Source: an uncultured Christensenellaceae bacterium (lineage in GTDB: Bacteria; Bacillota; Clostridia; Christensenellales; Borkfalkiaceae). From it: a stretch of 64,000 bases of DNA. Of this stretch, positions 1 to 8,451 are shown one piece after another (the stretch's first letter is position 1; every line of letters begins with the position of its first letter). A program made the translations under genes and the position numbers. Under the pieces are notes generated by a model that was not told where the DNA came from, did not search any database, and saw only the letters and a program-made list of their open reading frames with translations. The stretch covers positions 109,255 to 173,254 of the forward strand of contig CAJUKK010000003.1 of assembly GCA_910586985.1 (NCBI GenBank), in the 5' to 3' direction.

Positions 1-2069
1 GCGCCGATTTGATTTTTGCGGACAGAACGGTAAGTACGGACGAAAGTTGGACGGCGCGGGAGAGTGTAATTCGCGCAAGCGGCATTTACGACGGCGAAAC
101 GCAAGACTTTACGGCGGAGTGCAAACCGCTCACCGTGTGCGAGGTCGCCTTTGATAAGAGCGTGCTTGTGCCGCAGATTTCCGAGCCTGTGCGCAATGTC
201 GAAAGATTGCCCGTAAAAGAAGTGATACATACGCCCGCGGGTGAGCTTGTTTACGATTTCGGGCAAAACATGGCGGGCGTAGTGGAAATCAGAACGCCCG
301 AAAATTTCAACGGCACGCTTACGTTGCAGTTTGCAGAAATTTTGGTGAACGGGAATTTCTATACCGATAATTTAAGAAGCGCAAAGGCGACGGATACGTT
401 CACAGTGAAGGGCGCAAGAACGCTTTCTCCCGAATTTACCTTCCACGGCTTCCGCTATATGAAGCTGACGGGCGCGGAGTTGCCCCAAGAGAATGTGACG
501 GCGATCGTGCGGTATACGGACATGAAGCGCACGGGGCATATACACACGAGTAACGACCGCTTCAACCGTTTAATGGACAACGTGATATGGGGGCTAAAGG
601 GGAATTTTGTGGATATTCCCACCGACTGCCCGCAAAGGGACGAACGGCTGGGCTGGACGGGGGACATCAACGCTTTCTGCACGACGGCGGCATATAACTA
701 CGATATCCGCGCCTTTATGAAAAAGTGGCTTGCCGATTTACGAAACGATCAAACGGAGGACGGAAGAATTCCGCACGTTGCGCCGAACGCATTGCGCGGA
801 GAGAGCGACAGATCCACGGCGGCGATGTGGTGCGATGCGGTCACCATGGTGCCGTGGAAGCTCTATCAAATGTACGGCGATAAGAGTTTTCTTTCGGAGA
901 ACTTCGGGGCGATGAAAAAGTTTATTTCCGCACGCGAGCGAACGATGACGGACGGGCTTGTGAGCAAGGGGCACGAGTTCGGCGACTGGCTTGCGCTCGA
1001 TCAGGAAAAGACGAGCAACGAAACGTTTATCGGCAGAACGGATTTATACTATATTACCAACGTGTTTCAGGTGCGTTCGCTGAAAATCGTAGCCGATACG
1101 GCGAAGATTTTGGGCGAAAGGGCGGATGAAAAGCTATATCTGGAAAAACACGGAGAAATGCTCGAAAGGGTGCGGAGCGAGTATTTTACGGCAGGCGGAC
1201 GGCTTTGCTTGGATACGGTCACGGCGCAGACGCTTGCGCTATACTTCGGAATCGTGCCCGAACGGCACCGCAAAAAATTGGCGGAGGCGTTAAACGAGAA
1301 CGTCAAACGGCACGGATACAAAATCATAACGGGTTTTATCGGCACGACGTATTTTTTATATGCGCTTGCGGACAACGGGCATATGCAGACGGCGCAAAGG
1401 GTTCTCATGAACAACGGCTACCCCGGGTGGTTGTTCGAGGTGGATATGGGCGCGACCACGATGTGGGAGCGTTGGAACAGTTTAATGCCCGACGGCACGC
1501 CCAATCCCGACGGCATGAACAGTTACAATCATTATGCCTACGGTTCTGTCATGGAGTTTGTCTACCGCCGTATCGCGGGGATAGAGGCAACGGAAGCGGG
1601 ATTTGCAAAAATCAGAATCGCGCCTAACCCCTGTAAGGGGCTTGCGGAGTTCAAAGCGGAGTATGAGAGTGTGCGCGGCAAAATCGTTTCGGGCTACGAG
1701 CAAAAGGACGGACAAATCAAATTCACGGCGGAAATTCCCGAAGGGGTACAGGCGGAAATCATTCTGCCGAACGAACAGCCGATTCCCGTAACGGGCGGGA
1801 AGTACGAATACGAGCGTGATTGGGAGAACTTGGACGGTGAGCCGTTTACGCCCGAAAGCTACGTGACGGAGGTGTTCGACAACCCGAAAGCGGTAAAGGC
1901 GTTCAACGAGGTGTTCGGCGGAATATTTACAGGCAGCGAAATCGCCTGGATGAAGAACGAGCCCAAAACGCTCGGCTTTATGGCGTGGTTTCGAGATTCG
2001 GAAAAGAAGATGAAGCTATCTGACTTTCCAGATATGTTGCAGCGGGCAAATAGGTTGTTTTTACAGTAA
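1..2069 (+). CDS. Alpha-L-rhamnosidase, GH78 family, 5'-truncated by window edge
   Basis: Hydrolyses terminal alpha-L-rhamnose from plant glycans and glycosides. The frame is open to the left edge, so the N-terminal beta domains are missing; the TTG at 9 is not a real start. What is visible is the concanavalin-like domain, then the (alpha/alpha)6 catalytic barrel with the GH78 signature DCPQRDERLGWTGD, which carries the acidic catalytic residues, and a second signature GATTMWERWNS with the catalytic Glu near residue 490 of the visible part. A C-terminal beta domain and an unusual tail of about 70 residues follow. There is no signal peptide in view. Family assignment is secure; exact substrate is inferred. 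Confidence 0.93.
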   Translation, partial: ADLIFADRTVSTDESWTARESVIRASGIYDGETQDFTAECKPLTVCEVAFDKSVLVPQISEPVRNVERLPVKEVIHTPAGELVYDFGQNMAGVVEIRTPENFNGTLTLQFAEILVNGNFYTDNLRSAKATDTFTVKGARTLSPEFTFHGFRYMKLTGAELPQENVTAIVRYTDMKRTGHIHTSNDRFNRLMDNVIWGLKGNFVDIPTDCPQRDERLGWTGDINAFCTTAAYNYDIRAFMKKWLADLRNDQTEDGRIPHVAPNALRGESDRSTAAMWCDAVTMVPWKLYQMYGDKSFLSENFGAMKKFISARERTMTDGLVSKGHEFGDWLALDQEKTSNETFIGRTDLYYITNVFQVRSLKIVADTAKILGERADEKLYLEKHGEMLERVRSEYFTAGGRLCLDTVTAQTLALYFGIVPERHRKKLAEALNENVKRHGYKIITGFIGTTYFLYALADNGHMQTAQRVLMNNGYPGWLFEVDMGATTMWERWNSLMPDGTPNPDGMNSYNHYAYGSVMEFVYRRIAGIEATEAGFAKIRIAPNPCKGLAEFKAEYESVRGKIVSGYEQKDGQIKFTAEIPEGVQAEIILPNEQPIPVTGGKYEYERDWENLDGEPFTPESYVTEVFDNPKAVKAFNEVFGGIFTGSEIAWMKNEPKTLGFMAWFRDSEKKMKLSDFPDMLQRANRLFLQ

Positions 2070-2096
2070 AAATAATGTAATGTAAGGAGCAATAAA

Positions 2097-2288
2097 ATGT
2101 CGGAATTGAGAGAAAAACATAAATCGATCATTGAAGGATATTATTATGCCTGTTGTCCTCATTGCAAGACGACTTTGGTGCATGGGAAAAACGGGACGGA
2201 TACGTTTATCAAATGCTCGAAATGCGGCAATTTTCTTCATGTGGAGATCAAGGACGATACCGTACTTGTCGAACGTAAAAATTCATAG
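2097..2288 (+). CDS. Small zinc-ribbon protein
   Basis: 63 residues with two CxxC knuckles (CCPHC near residue 19 and CSKCG near residue 40), the layout of a single zinc ribbon. An AAGGAGC ribosome site lies just upstream and the gene follows the rhamnosidase by 27 bp, so it is probably cotranscribed. Function is unknown; a nucleic-acid-binding or regulatory role is only a guess from the fold. It marks the last gene before the mobile modules. Confidence 0.6.
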   Translation: MSELREKHKSIIEGYYYACCPHCKTTLVHGKNGTDTFIKCSKCGNFLHVEIKDDTVLVERKNS

Positions 2289-2458
2289 TAATAAAATTTA
2301 ATATTTTCGCGGTTATTAGCGTAATTTCGGCAAAAAAATTCATTTTTTGCGATAATAAAAATGATAGTATGAATTTAGCCCCCACGGGGTGTGACGACAT
2401 CCATAATCGGAAGAGGCTGATTCTACTGTTAAGAGCTAAAATCCGAAAAAAAGATACA

Positions 2459-2520
2459 AGCCGGCAGCAGAGCAATATGCCTTCCTTAACGGAAGGTTAA
2501 TTTGCTTTGCTCGGCTTTTT
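2459..2520 (+). terminator. Intrinsic terminator with long compound stem
   Basis: An outer stem (AGCCG and AGCAGAGCAA pairing with TTGCTTTGCTCGGCT) encloses a second perfect hairpin CCTTCC-TTAAC-GGAAGG and is followed by TTTTT. It could end transcription from 2097 or end a short RNA starting near 2370. Confidence 0.7.
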
Positions 2521-2531
2521 AACCGTTCCGT

Positions 2532-2570
2532 GCCTCGGCGGCGTATTGCAACGCTGTCGGGGGCGTTTTT
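2532..2570 (+). terminator. Second, tandem terminator-like hairpin
   Basis: GCCTC plus GCGGCGT pairs with ACGCTGTC plus GGGGC with one bulged G, followed by GTTTTTATATA. It lies 60 bp upstream of the sigma-like gene at 2631. Together with the hairpin at 2459 it insulates that gene or forms a regulated leader. Confidence 0.6.
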
Positions 2571-2630
2571 ATATATAAGGCGAAATCCGCCGATAGCGAT
2601 TTTTAACAAAAATCAATATCGGAGGGTTTC

Positions 2631-3029
2631 ATGGCATTTATTACATACCGATTTGTGGACGGACATTGTGAAGATATCGAAGTAACGGAAGAATTTGCGG
2701 CGGAATATGAAGAAATGGAACACAAAGACGCTTTAATTGAGCGGAAGGAAACGCGGCGGCATCAGTCGTTGGACAAGTCCTTGGAACACGGGTTCGACGT
2801 TCCCGATCCGCAAGCAAAAGTTTCGGAAGAAATCGAGAGGAGAGAGTTGTCCGAAGAAATACGGAATGCATTACATAAATTAACGGACAAGCAACGAAGG
2901 GTTGTATTATTAAGAATATCGGACGGAATGTCCTTCCGCGAAATCGGAGAAAAATTAGGTCTCGGCACGTATACAGTGCGGGACTATTTTTATAATGCGG
3001 TGAAAAAATTAAAAAATATTTTATCGTGA
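2631..3029 (+). CDS. Sigma-70 region-4-like DNA-binding protein
   Basis: 132 residues. The C-terminal 55 residues match sigma region 4: a helix-turn-helix around LTDKQRRVVLLRISDGMSFREIGEKLGLG, followed by YTVRDYFYNAVKKLK. No region 2 core-binding domain is visible. The N-terminal half is acidic and unassigned. The start is fixed by GGAGGG at 2621. A close relative at 17814 has lost its frame near the C terminus. The protein probably acts as a transcription activator for the following small genes and Rep, by analogy with sigma-like regulators of clostridial mobile elements; this is inference. Confidence 0.75.
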   Translation: MAFITYRFVDGHCEDIEVTEEFAAEYEEMEHKDALIERKETRRHQSLDKSLEHGFDVPDPQAKVSEEIERRELSEEIRNALHKLTDKQRRVVLLRISDGMSFREIGEKLGLGTYTVRDYFYNAVKKLKNILS

Positions 3030-3105
3030 CATACCCCAAAATGGACGTTTCCGTGGCTATTAGGTGAAGGGTGTAAACTCTATCTTAATAAACGGGAGGT
3101 CAACT

Positions 3106-3414
3106 ATGTTGACGTTAAAACAAATTCGGGATGATCTGAAAGACATCCGCTACTACTATTCACGCAAGGAAGCCTTCGAGCAAGGTTTCCGCGTGGTGGG
3201 CTCAAACGATATCGTAGGCAAAGCCAAACGCTACAATACCGTGATGCAGTCCGCGCCCACAAGACTGTACGATATCTACGTCGGTCTGTATGCGCGCAAT
3301 CTTACGCAGGAAGCTCTGTCGATCGAGCTATGCTACACGCCCGAGTATATCCAGATACTCAATAAGCGGCTGCTGCTGTTCTTGCAGAAAACGATGTCGG
3401 AGGAACAAGTATGA
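3106..3414 (+). CDS. Small sigma4-like protein, first of a tandem pair
   Basis: 102 residues. ATG 3106 is chosen because GGGAGG lies at 3094; a GTG at 3064 has no ribosome site. It is homologous along its whole length to the next gene (shared LxxIRxDLxxIRYYYS N terminus and a C-terminal TQEALSIELxYTPEYIxxLNKRL segment that looks like a region-4 helix-turn-helix). The pair likely arose by tandem duplication. Its stop overlaps the next start as ATGA, implying coupled translation and possibly a heterodimer. Role inferred: regulation of the Rep module. Confidence 0.7.
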   Translation: MLTLKQIRDDLKDIRYYYSRKEAFEQGFRVVGSNDIVGKAKRYNTVMQSAPTRLYDIYVGLYARNLTQEALSIELCYTPEYIQILNKRLLLFLQKTMSEEQV

Positions 3415-3713
3415 CGCTTCAAGAAATACGGAGAGATTTGCGGACGATTCGTTACTATTATTCCAAGCAGAAGGAGTTCGAGAAAGCGGCGGAAACGATC
3501 GGGACAAGCAAGGTCACGGAAACGGTCGAGCGGTATAACCAAGCCGTTACAAACGCGCCTTTGAAACTGTATGAGGTGTACGTCGGACTGTACGTTCATA
3601 ACAACACGCAGGAAACGGTATCCTTTGATTGGGACTGTTGCGTGGAGTATATCAGGCGGCTCAATAAACAGCTGTGCATCTTTCTTTTAGAATACTTCAA
3701 GAGGGAAAACTAA
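3411..3713 (+). CDS. Small sigma4-like protein, second of a tandem pair
   Basis: 100 residues, a diverged paralogue of the protein encoded at 3106. It keeps the IRYYYS box near residue 14 and the APLKLYEVYVGLYVHNNTQETVS segment. The start overlaps the preceding stop (ATGA at 3411) and the stop lies 6 bp from the Rep start at 3720. It belongs to the same transcription unit as Rep. It may be a partner or antagonist of its neighbour; nothing in the sequence decides which. Confidence 0.7.
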   Translation: MTLQEIRRDLRTIRYYYSKQKEFEKAAETIGTSKVTETVERYNQAVTNAPLKLYEVYVGLYVHNNTQETVSFDWDCCVEYIRRLNKQLCIFLLEYFKREN

Positions 3714-3719
3714 AATACT

Positions 3720-4778
3720 ATGCCTTATCCGGAATGTAAAATTTATTTTGACGGAAGTCATTATATCGCTATTCCGCATACGGAAAAGCGTTACCGTCCC
3801 CGTCCGAAGAAAAAGGAAGAAATTATTACGGTCAGGGACGGAAATGTAAGCGTTGCCGAATCACCATGTAAAGGCGAACAGTTAATAGACGAAGCAAGCG
3901 CACCGCAGAATGGCGATACGCTATTACCGCTTGAAAAAATCGCGGTATCTGGTATACGGGAAGAACCCGAACAGCCCGCGCATATCTTGCAACCGAACGA
4001 GCGGCTTATGACAAAGAAAGAACTGTTTAATGAGCTATATCAGCAATATCTCTATTTGAAGAAAGGCGAACGGCGGGAAAAGATCATGACAGCTTTGCGT
4101 CCGTACTTTAAGACGGACAATGCGGTGAAGAACTGTGTAGACAGTAATATCGAACGCAAACGGCGCAATCTGATTATGCGGCATATTCGTTTGACGAGGA
4201 AAGTCAATTTACAGGCATTCAATTACTTCGTAACGTTTACCTTCAACGGAAAACTTCATACTGAGGAAAGTTTTCGTAAAGGCTTGAAAAAGACGCTTGC
4301 AAATTTCGCCTCACGGAAAGGCTGGAAGTACGTCGGCGTATGGGAACGATCTCCCGAAAAGCAACGGTTACACTTCCACGGCTTATTCTATATTCCCGAA
4401 GGAACGATGCCGGAGTTATTGATTGAAAAGAACGATTACAGCTTCAAAAGCCGCCGCAGACAGATTACGGTGCAGAATACTTATTTCAACGAACGGTTCG
4501 GGCGTTCCGATTTTGAGAAGATAGAGGACTATACCATGCTCGGCAATTCGGTTGCCTATCTCATGAAGTATCTCGAAAAGACGGGAGAGAAGATTGTTTA
4601 CAGTAAAGGACTGCCGCAATACTTTATCTCGGATATCATGGATGACGACGTCGTAACGACGATTGGCTTGGAAGATAAAAAGCTCTTACTATTCGATGAT
4701 TTTACCTGCTGGGACGAAGGAGAATATATCGGCACGGTGAGCAAAATTACAATTAAGCAAATGCGGAAAAGCAACTGA
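3720..4778 (+). CDS. HUH endonuclease, rolling-circle replication initiator (Rep1)
   Basis: 352 residues. Motif 1 FNYFVTFTF lies near residues 167-175; the HUH metal site RLHFHGL has H218 and H220; candidate nucleophiles Y280 and Y284 are in YLMKYLEKT. These are the ordered motifs of a single-Tyr-type HUH Rep that nicks an origin and carries out rolling-circle replication or transfer. The N-terminal 130 residues are variable linker. The same family occurs at 9497 (close homologue, sharing the PHTEKxYR and FNERFGRSDF segments) and, more distantly, at 33958. The ribosome site is weak; the AGGGAAAAC before the start suggests coupling to the preceding gene. Confidence 0.82.
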   Translation: MPYPECKIYFDGSHYIAIPHTEKRYRPRPKKKEEIITVRDGNVSVAESPCKGEQLIDEASAPQNGDTLLPLEKIAVSGIREEPEQPAHILQPNERLMTKKELFNELYQQYLYLKKGERREKIMTALRPYFKTDNAVKNCVDSNIERKRRNLIMRHIRLTRKVNLQAFNYFVTFTFNGKLHTEESFRKGLKKTLANFASRKGWKYVGVWERSPEKQRLHFHGLFYIPEGTMPELLIEKNDYSFKSRRRQITVQNTYFNERFGRSDFEKIEDYTMLGNSVAYLMKYLEKTGEKIVYSKGLPQYFISDIMDDDVVTTIGLEDKKLLLFDDFTCWDEGEYIGTVSKITIKQMRKSN

Positions 4779-4813
4779 TTTTGTCAAGTGACACGATAAT
4801 GTATTTCAAGGGC

Positions 4814-4842
4814 TTGAAAAAAGGTTTGTGATATGTTATAAT
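4814..4842 (+). promoter_or_regulatory. Sigma-A promoter for the BRO-like gene
   Basis: TTGAAA at 4814, a 17-bp spacer and TATAAT at 4837. Transcription would start near 4849, upstream of GGAG at 4861 and ATG 4873. This rules out the earlier ATG at 4828, which lies inside the promoter. Confidence 0.85.
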
Positions 4843-4872
4843 TGTTTTTGTAAGTATATTGGAGAAAAATAC

Positions 4873-5760
4873 ATGCAAAATAAGATCAAAGTTTTTGAAA
4901 GCAAACAGGTGCGTACCGTATGGGATGCCGAAGCCGAAGAATGGTATTTTTCGGTCGTGGATATAGTCGCTGTTTTAATAGATAAAGATTATGATGGTGC
5001 GCGTAAGTATTGGAAAGTGTTAAAAGGCAGGTTGAAAGCCGAGGGGAGTGAGTTGGTATCATTTTGTTACCAACTGAAATTACAATCTTCCGATGGGAAA
5101 TATTATAAAACAGATGTGCTTGATACGAAAGGTGTATTACGACTTGTACAATCTATCCCTTCACCCAAAGCCGAACCGTTCAAAATGTGGCTGGCGCAGG
5201 TCGGCAGCGAACGTTTGGACGAAATAGCTGATCCCGAAAAGGCAATCCTTCGCGGCGCGGATTATTACCGTGCAAAGGGCTATACGGAAGGCTGGATCAA
5301 CCAACGCTTGCAGACGATTGAAATGCGGAAAGAGCTTACCGACGAATGGAAAGCGCGCGGTATCGAACGAGATAAGGACTACGCGATTTTAACAAGCGAA
5401 ATGACAAAGGCTTGGAGCGGTCTTACCGTTCAGGAATATAAGCAACTCAAAGGCTTAAAGAAAGAGAATTTGCGCGATAACATGACGAACATCGAACTTG
5501 TTTTGAATATGCTCGCAGAAGTAACTACGACGGCAATTTCACGGCAAGAACAGCCGGAAACTTTTGACGAAAGTAAAAGGATTGCTCGCCGCGGCGGTAG
5601 TGTTGCAAAAAATGCAAGAGCAGACATTGAGAGCCAATTAGGGCAATCGGTAATATCTCCGTTAAATGCAAGCGATAAGCCTGCACTTGAAATCCAATCG
5701 TCCATTCCCGATAGCACGGAGGACGGCGCTCCCGACGGAACAGCATCGAAAAAGCAATAA
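4873..5760 (+). CDS. BRO-N / DinD-like antirepressor-type protein
   Basis: 295 residues. The N-terminal 100 residues are a BRO-N domain (VRTVWDAEAEEWYFSVVDIVAVLIDKD; KYYKTDVLDTKGVLRLVQSIPSPKAEPFKMWLA). The middle contains the DinD-type stretch TEGWINQRLQTIEMRKELTDEWKARGI. The C-terminal 60 residues are low-complexity and likely disordered. BRO-N proteins bind DNA and commonly act as phage or element antirepressors; DinD is SOS-induced. The gene has its own strong promoter and is separate from the Rep operon. Start chosen by promoter position and GGAG spacing. Confidence 0.82.
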   Translation: MQNKIKVFESKQVRTVWDAEAEEWYFSVVDIVAVLIDKDYDGARKYWKVLKGRLKAEGSELVSFCYQLKLQSSDGKYYKTDVLDTKGVLRLVQSIPSPKAEPFKMWLAQVGSERLDEIADPEKAILRGADYYRAKGYTEGWINQRLQTIEMRKELTDEWKARGIERDKDYAILTSEMTKAWSGLTVQEYKQLKGLKKENLRDNMTNIELVLNMLAEVTTTAISRQEQPETFDESKRIARRGGSVAKNARADIESQLGQSVISPLNASDKPALEIQSSIPDSTEDGAPDGTASKKQ

Positions 5761-5807
5761 GCAAACGGAACTATTAACTAAAAAATAACGGCATTCAAAT
5801 ACGGTTC

Positions 5808-5893
5808 AAAATCGGGATATCGCGCGACGGTAAGCGCGGGCGGATCGCCAAGCGGATTAGCGGCGAACGCCCGCTCCGTCGGCGCCCGATTTT
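5808..5893. repeat. Large GC-rich palindrome, copy 1 of a hairpin repeat
   Basis: Nested stems: AAAATCGGG/CCCGATTTT outside, CGACGG/CCGTCG, then CGGGCG/CGCCCG and TCGCC/GGCGA inside around a 12-nt loop. The inner 37 nt (5837-5873) recurs inverted at 8972-9008 with one mismatch, while the outer arms differ. Because the T-rich 3' side could also stop transcription, it may double as terminator of the BRO-like gene. Confidence 0.75.
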
Positions 5894-6215
5894 CGTATTT
5901 TTAGCGGTTGTTTCAGTTGCGTTACGGCGTGTGCTGGTCCGCGGCGGCGAAGCCGCCGCGCTTGTATCAAGACTGTAACACATTTTTATGGATACTCCAA
6001 TTATTTGCCTTTTCGGGTATAGGCGGTAGCACAAAGAAAAGCGGAAGTAAACGGAAAAAACTTTTGCGCATGATTTGAATATTAAAAAGAAACGCTTAAC
6101 GGAACAAAACCGTTAGGCGTTATTTTTATGCAAAACTTTTTTCTTGGTCGTTGACTTCCGTGTTGCCGTTCTCGAAGAATATGTTTTTTAACTTTTCTTC
6201 GTGCTTCCGTTGTGG
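5894..6215. other. Non-coding interval with GC hairpin
   Basis: No convincing gene. It contains a perfect 9-bp hairpin with GAA loop (5940-5960) next to a segment at 5921-5935 (CGGCGTGTGCTGGT) that recurs inverted near 12528. A stretch around 6139-6166 (TTTTTTCTTGGTCGTTGACTTCCGT) recurs inverted at 13630-13655, upstream of the paralogous gene ending at 12881. The latter is therefore a conserved upstream regulatory region of this gene pair. Confidence 0.55.
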
Positions 6216-6230
6216 TTGCCGAAAAGGCAA
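6216..6230 (+). promoter_or_regulatory. Leader hairpin next to ribosome site
   Basis: TTGCC-GAAAA-GGCAA lies about 12 nt before GGAGG of the gene at 6256. Similar TTGYCGAAAG-type elements precede the genes at 10602, 12881 (minus strand) and 18445, so this looks like a shared translation-control element of these modules. Confidence 0.5.
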
Positions 6231-6255
6231 ATAAAACAATCGGAGGAAATCCAAA

Positions 6256-6882
6256 ATGAACAACAAAAGCACATTCCTCAATTACGAAGTAATGAAAGAG
6301 GAAATCTCACCCGACAACGTATTCGCTATGGCGGAAATCATAGCGTTTGCGGAAACGCGGTATCTCATAAGCTATATGGGAACGCAGATGCAAAAGACGT
6401 ATATCGAATTGTATAAGGACATCTTGAACAAAAACGACGTAACCCGCGTATTAAGCGACGGATATGATTTGGTGCAGGAATGCGCGTTGTGTCTTTGCGA
6501 GCACTACGGAAAGCATTTGAGCGATATTATAAGTTATACCAAGAAAGGCAAGAAGATCACCGTACAAATGGCGTGCATCAGAAAGATGAACAAACTGATA
6601 AACAGAAAGACGAGAGACCGTTACCGTAACATCAGCCTCGAAGCATTAACACGGAAAAGCGAACCGACAGTCGAAATGAAGGAAGAAGTCAAGCAAGATT
6701 ATGAGCAATGCGATAAAATCGTAGAGAGCTTGAATTTAACGGAAAATATGCGAATCGCGCTCGAATGCAGAATAGCGGGATTGAGCTATCCCGAAATCGG
6801 AAGAATCCTTGAAAGAGCGCAAGCAACCGTTTATGAGTATTTTATAAAAATGCGGATGAGGTACACGGCGATTTACGGGTAA
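6256..6882 (+). CDS. Sigma-70-like regulator of a mobile element
   Basis: 208 residues, ATG with GGAGG at 6242. The middle contains LSDGYDLVQECALCLCEHYGK, reminiscent of a region-2 helix. The C terminus NMRIALECRIAGLSYPEIGRILERAQATVYEYFIKMRMRY is a region-4 helix-turn-helix. It is paralogous over its full length with the minus-strand protein at 12881-13537. Sigma-like proteins of this type are common in clostridial integrative elements. Whether it is a true sigma factor or an activator is not decided here. Confidence 0.72.
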   Translation: MNNKSTFLNYEVMKEEISPDNVFAMAEIIAFAETRYLISYMGTQMQKTYIELYKDILNKNDVTRVLSDGYDLVQECALCLCEHYGKHLSDIISYTKKGKKITVQMACIRKMNKLINRKTRDRYRNISLEALTRKSEPTVEMKEEVKQDYEQCDKIVESLNLTENMRIALECRIAGLSYPEIGRILERAQATVYEYFIKMRMRYTAIYG

Positions 6883-6989
6883 TGTGAAGTTATAACTGCT
6901 AAAAAAGGCATATATTATATGAAATAGAGAAATGCCACTATTTTTCTAAAATATATGTAACTAATTAAGATATTTATATTGCGAAATTA

Positions 6990-7023
6990 AAGAACAACGG
7001 TCGAAGAATCGACCGTTGTTCTT
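6990..7023 (-). terminator. Intrinsic terminator of the lipoprotein operon
   Basis: Perfect 14-bp stem AAGAACAACGGTCG with a 6-nt loop, located 15 bp beyond the stop of the minus-strand gene at 7038. An A-rich run on its plus-strand left side gives U residues on the minus transcript. Confidence 0.8.
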
Positions 7024-7037
7024 ATAATACTATTTGT

Positions 7038-7907
7038 CTACGCTTCTGGATTCACGTAGTCCGCTTTGTTATACCAAGCAGGTATAACCAAATCGGTTAC
7101 GAGATATTCGTCGTGCATATCGTATGTTTTAACACTATCCTGCCGAACGGTGTATTCATTCCGATAAGCTTTTTCGTCGAACTCGTTTTTGCCGGGATAA
7201 ACATACGCAAAACTCCAATCCCCGTCGTTCTTAATTTCAATATAGCTGCGCAAATTTTCATAATCTGCCGAATCCTCTTTCATATCACGGTAAGGAATTT
7301 GTTTACGCTCCAATCCGACCGCATAATCGAATAGGGCACACTTAGAGATTTCGACATTATCGTGATAAGACCCTGAGTTGACACGGCAAAACAATAACTG
7401 TCGGTTCGCTCCTTCCACAACAATATATTGTTCATTATCGCTACCTGTAAAATACCTTTCACGGAAGCCGTAGTCCGAAGAATGCGAAACATACAGCTGA
7501 TGGAACGTTTGCGTATATTCAACCAGCAAAACACGGTAAGGTCCGTTCCCGCAATATTCGCCGATTACGTCGACGTAGCTACCCTCGACGTAAAATTCCG
7601 AAACGCTTTCAATTTCAACGGAATATAAATATGTGCGAGAGAAGGGCAGGGAGAATTTTATTTCCTCGTAATCGACCGAGGGAATAATGTCGTTTAACAC
7701 CGCCCCGTCGAGCACGGACTCCGATTTTCCGCCCGTCGCCTTGGCGTATGAACGCTCGATCGCCACCGTCAACGCGCTCATATCCCAAGAAAATTTTACC
7801 TTCTCCTTTTCTTCGGGAGGCTGATTACAAGCCGCAAACGAAAGCAAGGATACCGCCGTAAACAATAACGAAACACACGCAAGTATGATTTTTTTAACTT
7901 TACCCAT
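7038..7907 (-). CDS. Lipoprotein of unknown function
   Basis: 289 residues. A type II signal peptide is clear: positively charged MGKVKK, a hydrophobic stretch, then the lipobox SFAAC with the acylated Cys near residue 27. The mature part has no recognised domain and is rich in Tyr, Val and Asp. The second ATG (7907) is chosen because GGAG sits 6 nt before it but directly abuts the first ATG at 7913. It is the last gene of a three-gene minus-strand operon with a secreted PPC-like protein. Likely a surface protein carried as cargo. Confidence 0.75.
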   Translation of the reverse strand: MGKVKKIILACVSLLFTAVSLLSFAACNQPPEEKEKVKFSWDMSALTVAIERSYAKATGGKSESVLDGAVLNDIIPSVDYEEIKFSLPFSRTYLYSVEIESVSEFYVEGSYVDVIGEYCGNGPYRVLLVEYTQTFHQLYVSHSSDYGFRERYFTGSDNEQYIVVEGANRQLLFCRVNSGSYHDNVEISKCALFDYAVGLERKQIPYRDMKEDSADYENLRSYIEIKNDGDWSFAYVYPGKNEFDEKAYRNEYTVRQDSVKTYDMHDEYLVTDLVIPAWYNKADYVNPEA

Positions 7908-7918
7908 GCTCATCTCCG

Positions 7919-8230
7919 TTAAACTTTCGCTATTTGAATCATACCTTCTGCATTCGTCGTTGTGCTATACAGTCTTAATTGAAGGTAGTATGTTTTTCCC
8001 GCTTCAAGAGTGTAGACTATTTCAGAACTACGATCTGAACTGCTTTTATCGTCGTTATGCGTTATATAATTAAAATTATTATCCAATAATGTTAAATAAG
8101 TGTCTTGTGTGCTACCTGTGCGTGCAAACGCCGACATTTTATAACTTCCGGTCGTTAAATCGGGAACGGTTATCCTATAATAGATGTATTCACCTTCATT
8201 TAATTCCCAATCAGCATACTTAGGCAACAT
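7919..8230 (-). CDS. PPC-like beta-sandwich domain protein
   Basis: 103 residues resembling a bacterial pre-peptidase C-terminal domain: NEGEYIYYRITVPDLTTGSYKMSAFA, then DTYLTLLDNNFNYITHNDD and EAGKTYYLQLRLY. It has no signal peptide. Its ATG shares one base with the TAA of the preceding gene, which does encode a signal sequence, and no ribosome site is seen, so it depends on coupling. It may be the split C-terminal half of a secreted protein, although the upstream frame is closed by a stop within 20 bp. Confidence 0.55.
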   Translation of the reverse strand: MLPKYADWELNEGEYIYYRITVPDLTTGSYKMSAFARTGSTQDTYLTLLDNNFNYITHNDDKSSSDRSSEIVYTLEAGKTYYLQLRLYSTTTNAEGMIQIAKV

Positions 8231-8451
8231 TATATTTCTACTATATTATATTTTGACAGCTCTATATCAACTTCTGTTGGTTGTTGATGATAGTATGTAT
8301 CTTCATCTTTAATTTCAGATAAAGTATCTGCCGTTGCATCAGCATAGCTAAATAAGGGATTCATAATGTTCAATAGGCATATAAAACCAAACAGTAAAGC
8401 ATAAGCCACAATACATAAAGTTAATATAGATTTTCGTGTACACTTTTTCAT
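8230..8451 (-). CDS. Small exported or membrane-anchored protein
   Basis: 73 residues: KKCTRK, then a hydrophobic helix at about 9-30 and a short polar tail. This could be a signal peptide or an anchor. AAGGAG lies 8 nt before the ATG. It is the first gene of the minus-strand operon 8451-7038. No family recognised. Confidence 0.6.
   Translation of the reverse strand: MKKCTRKSILTLCIVAYALLFGFICLLNIMNPLFSYADATADTLSEIKDEDTYYHQQPTEVDIELSKYNIVEI

Noticed and set aside
1067..1714. Additional frames on both strands within the rhamnosidase
   Set aside because: They overlap the GH78 catalytic barrel and have no ribosome sites or domains.
4828..4872. Earlier start for the BRO-like protein
   Set aside because: The ATG at 4828 lies inside the promoter spacer, upstream of the predicted transcription start.
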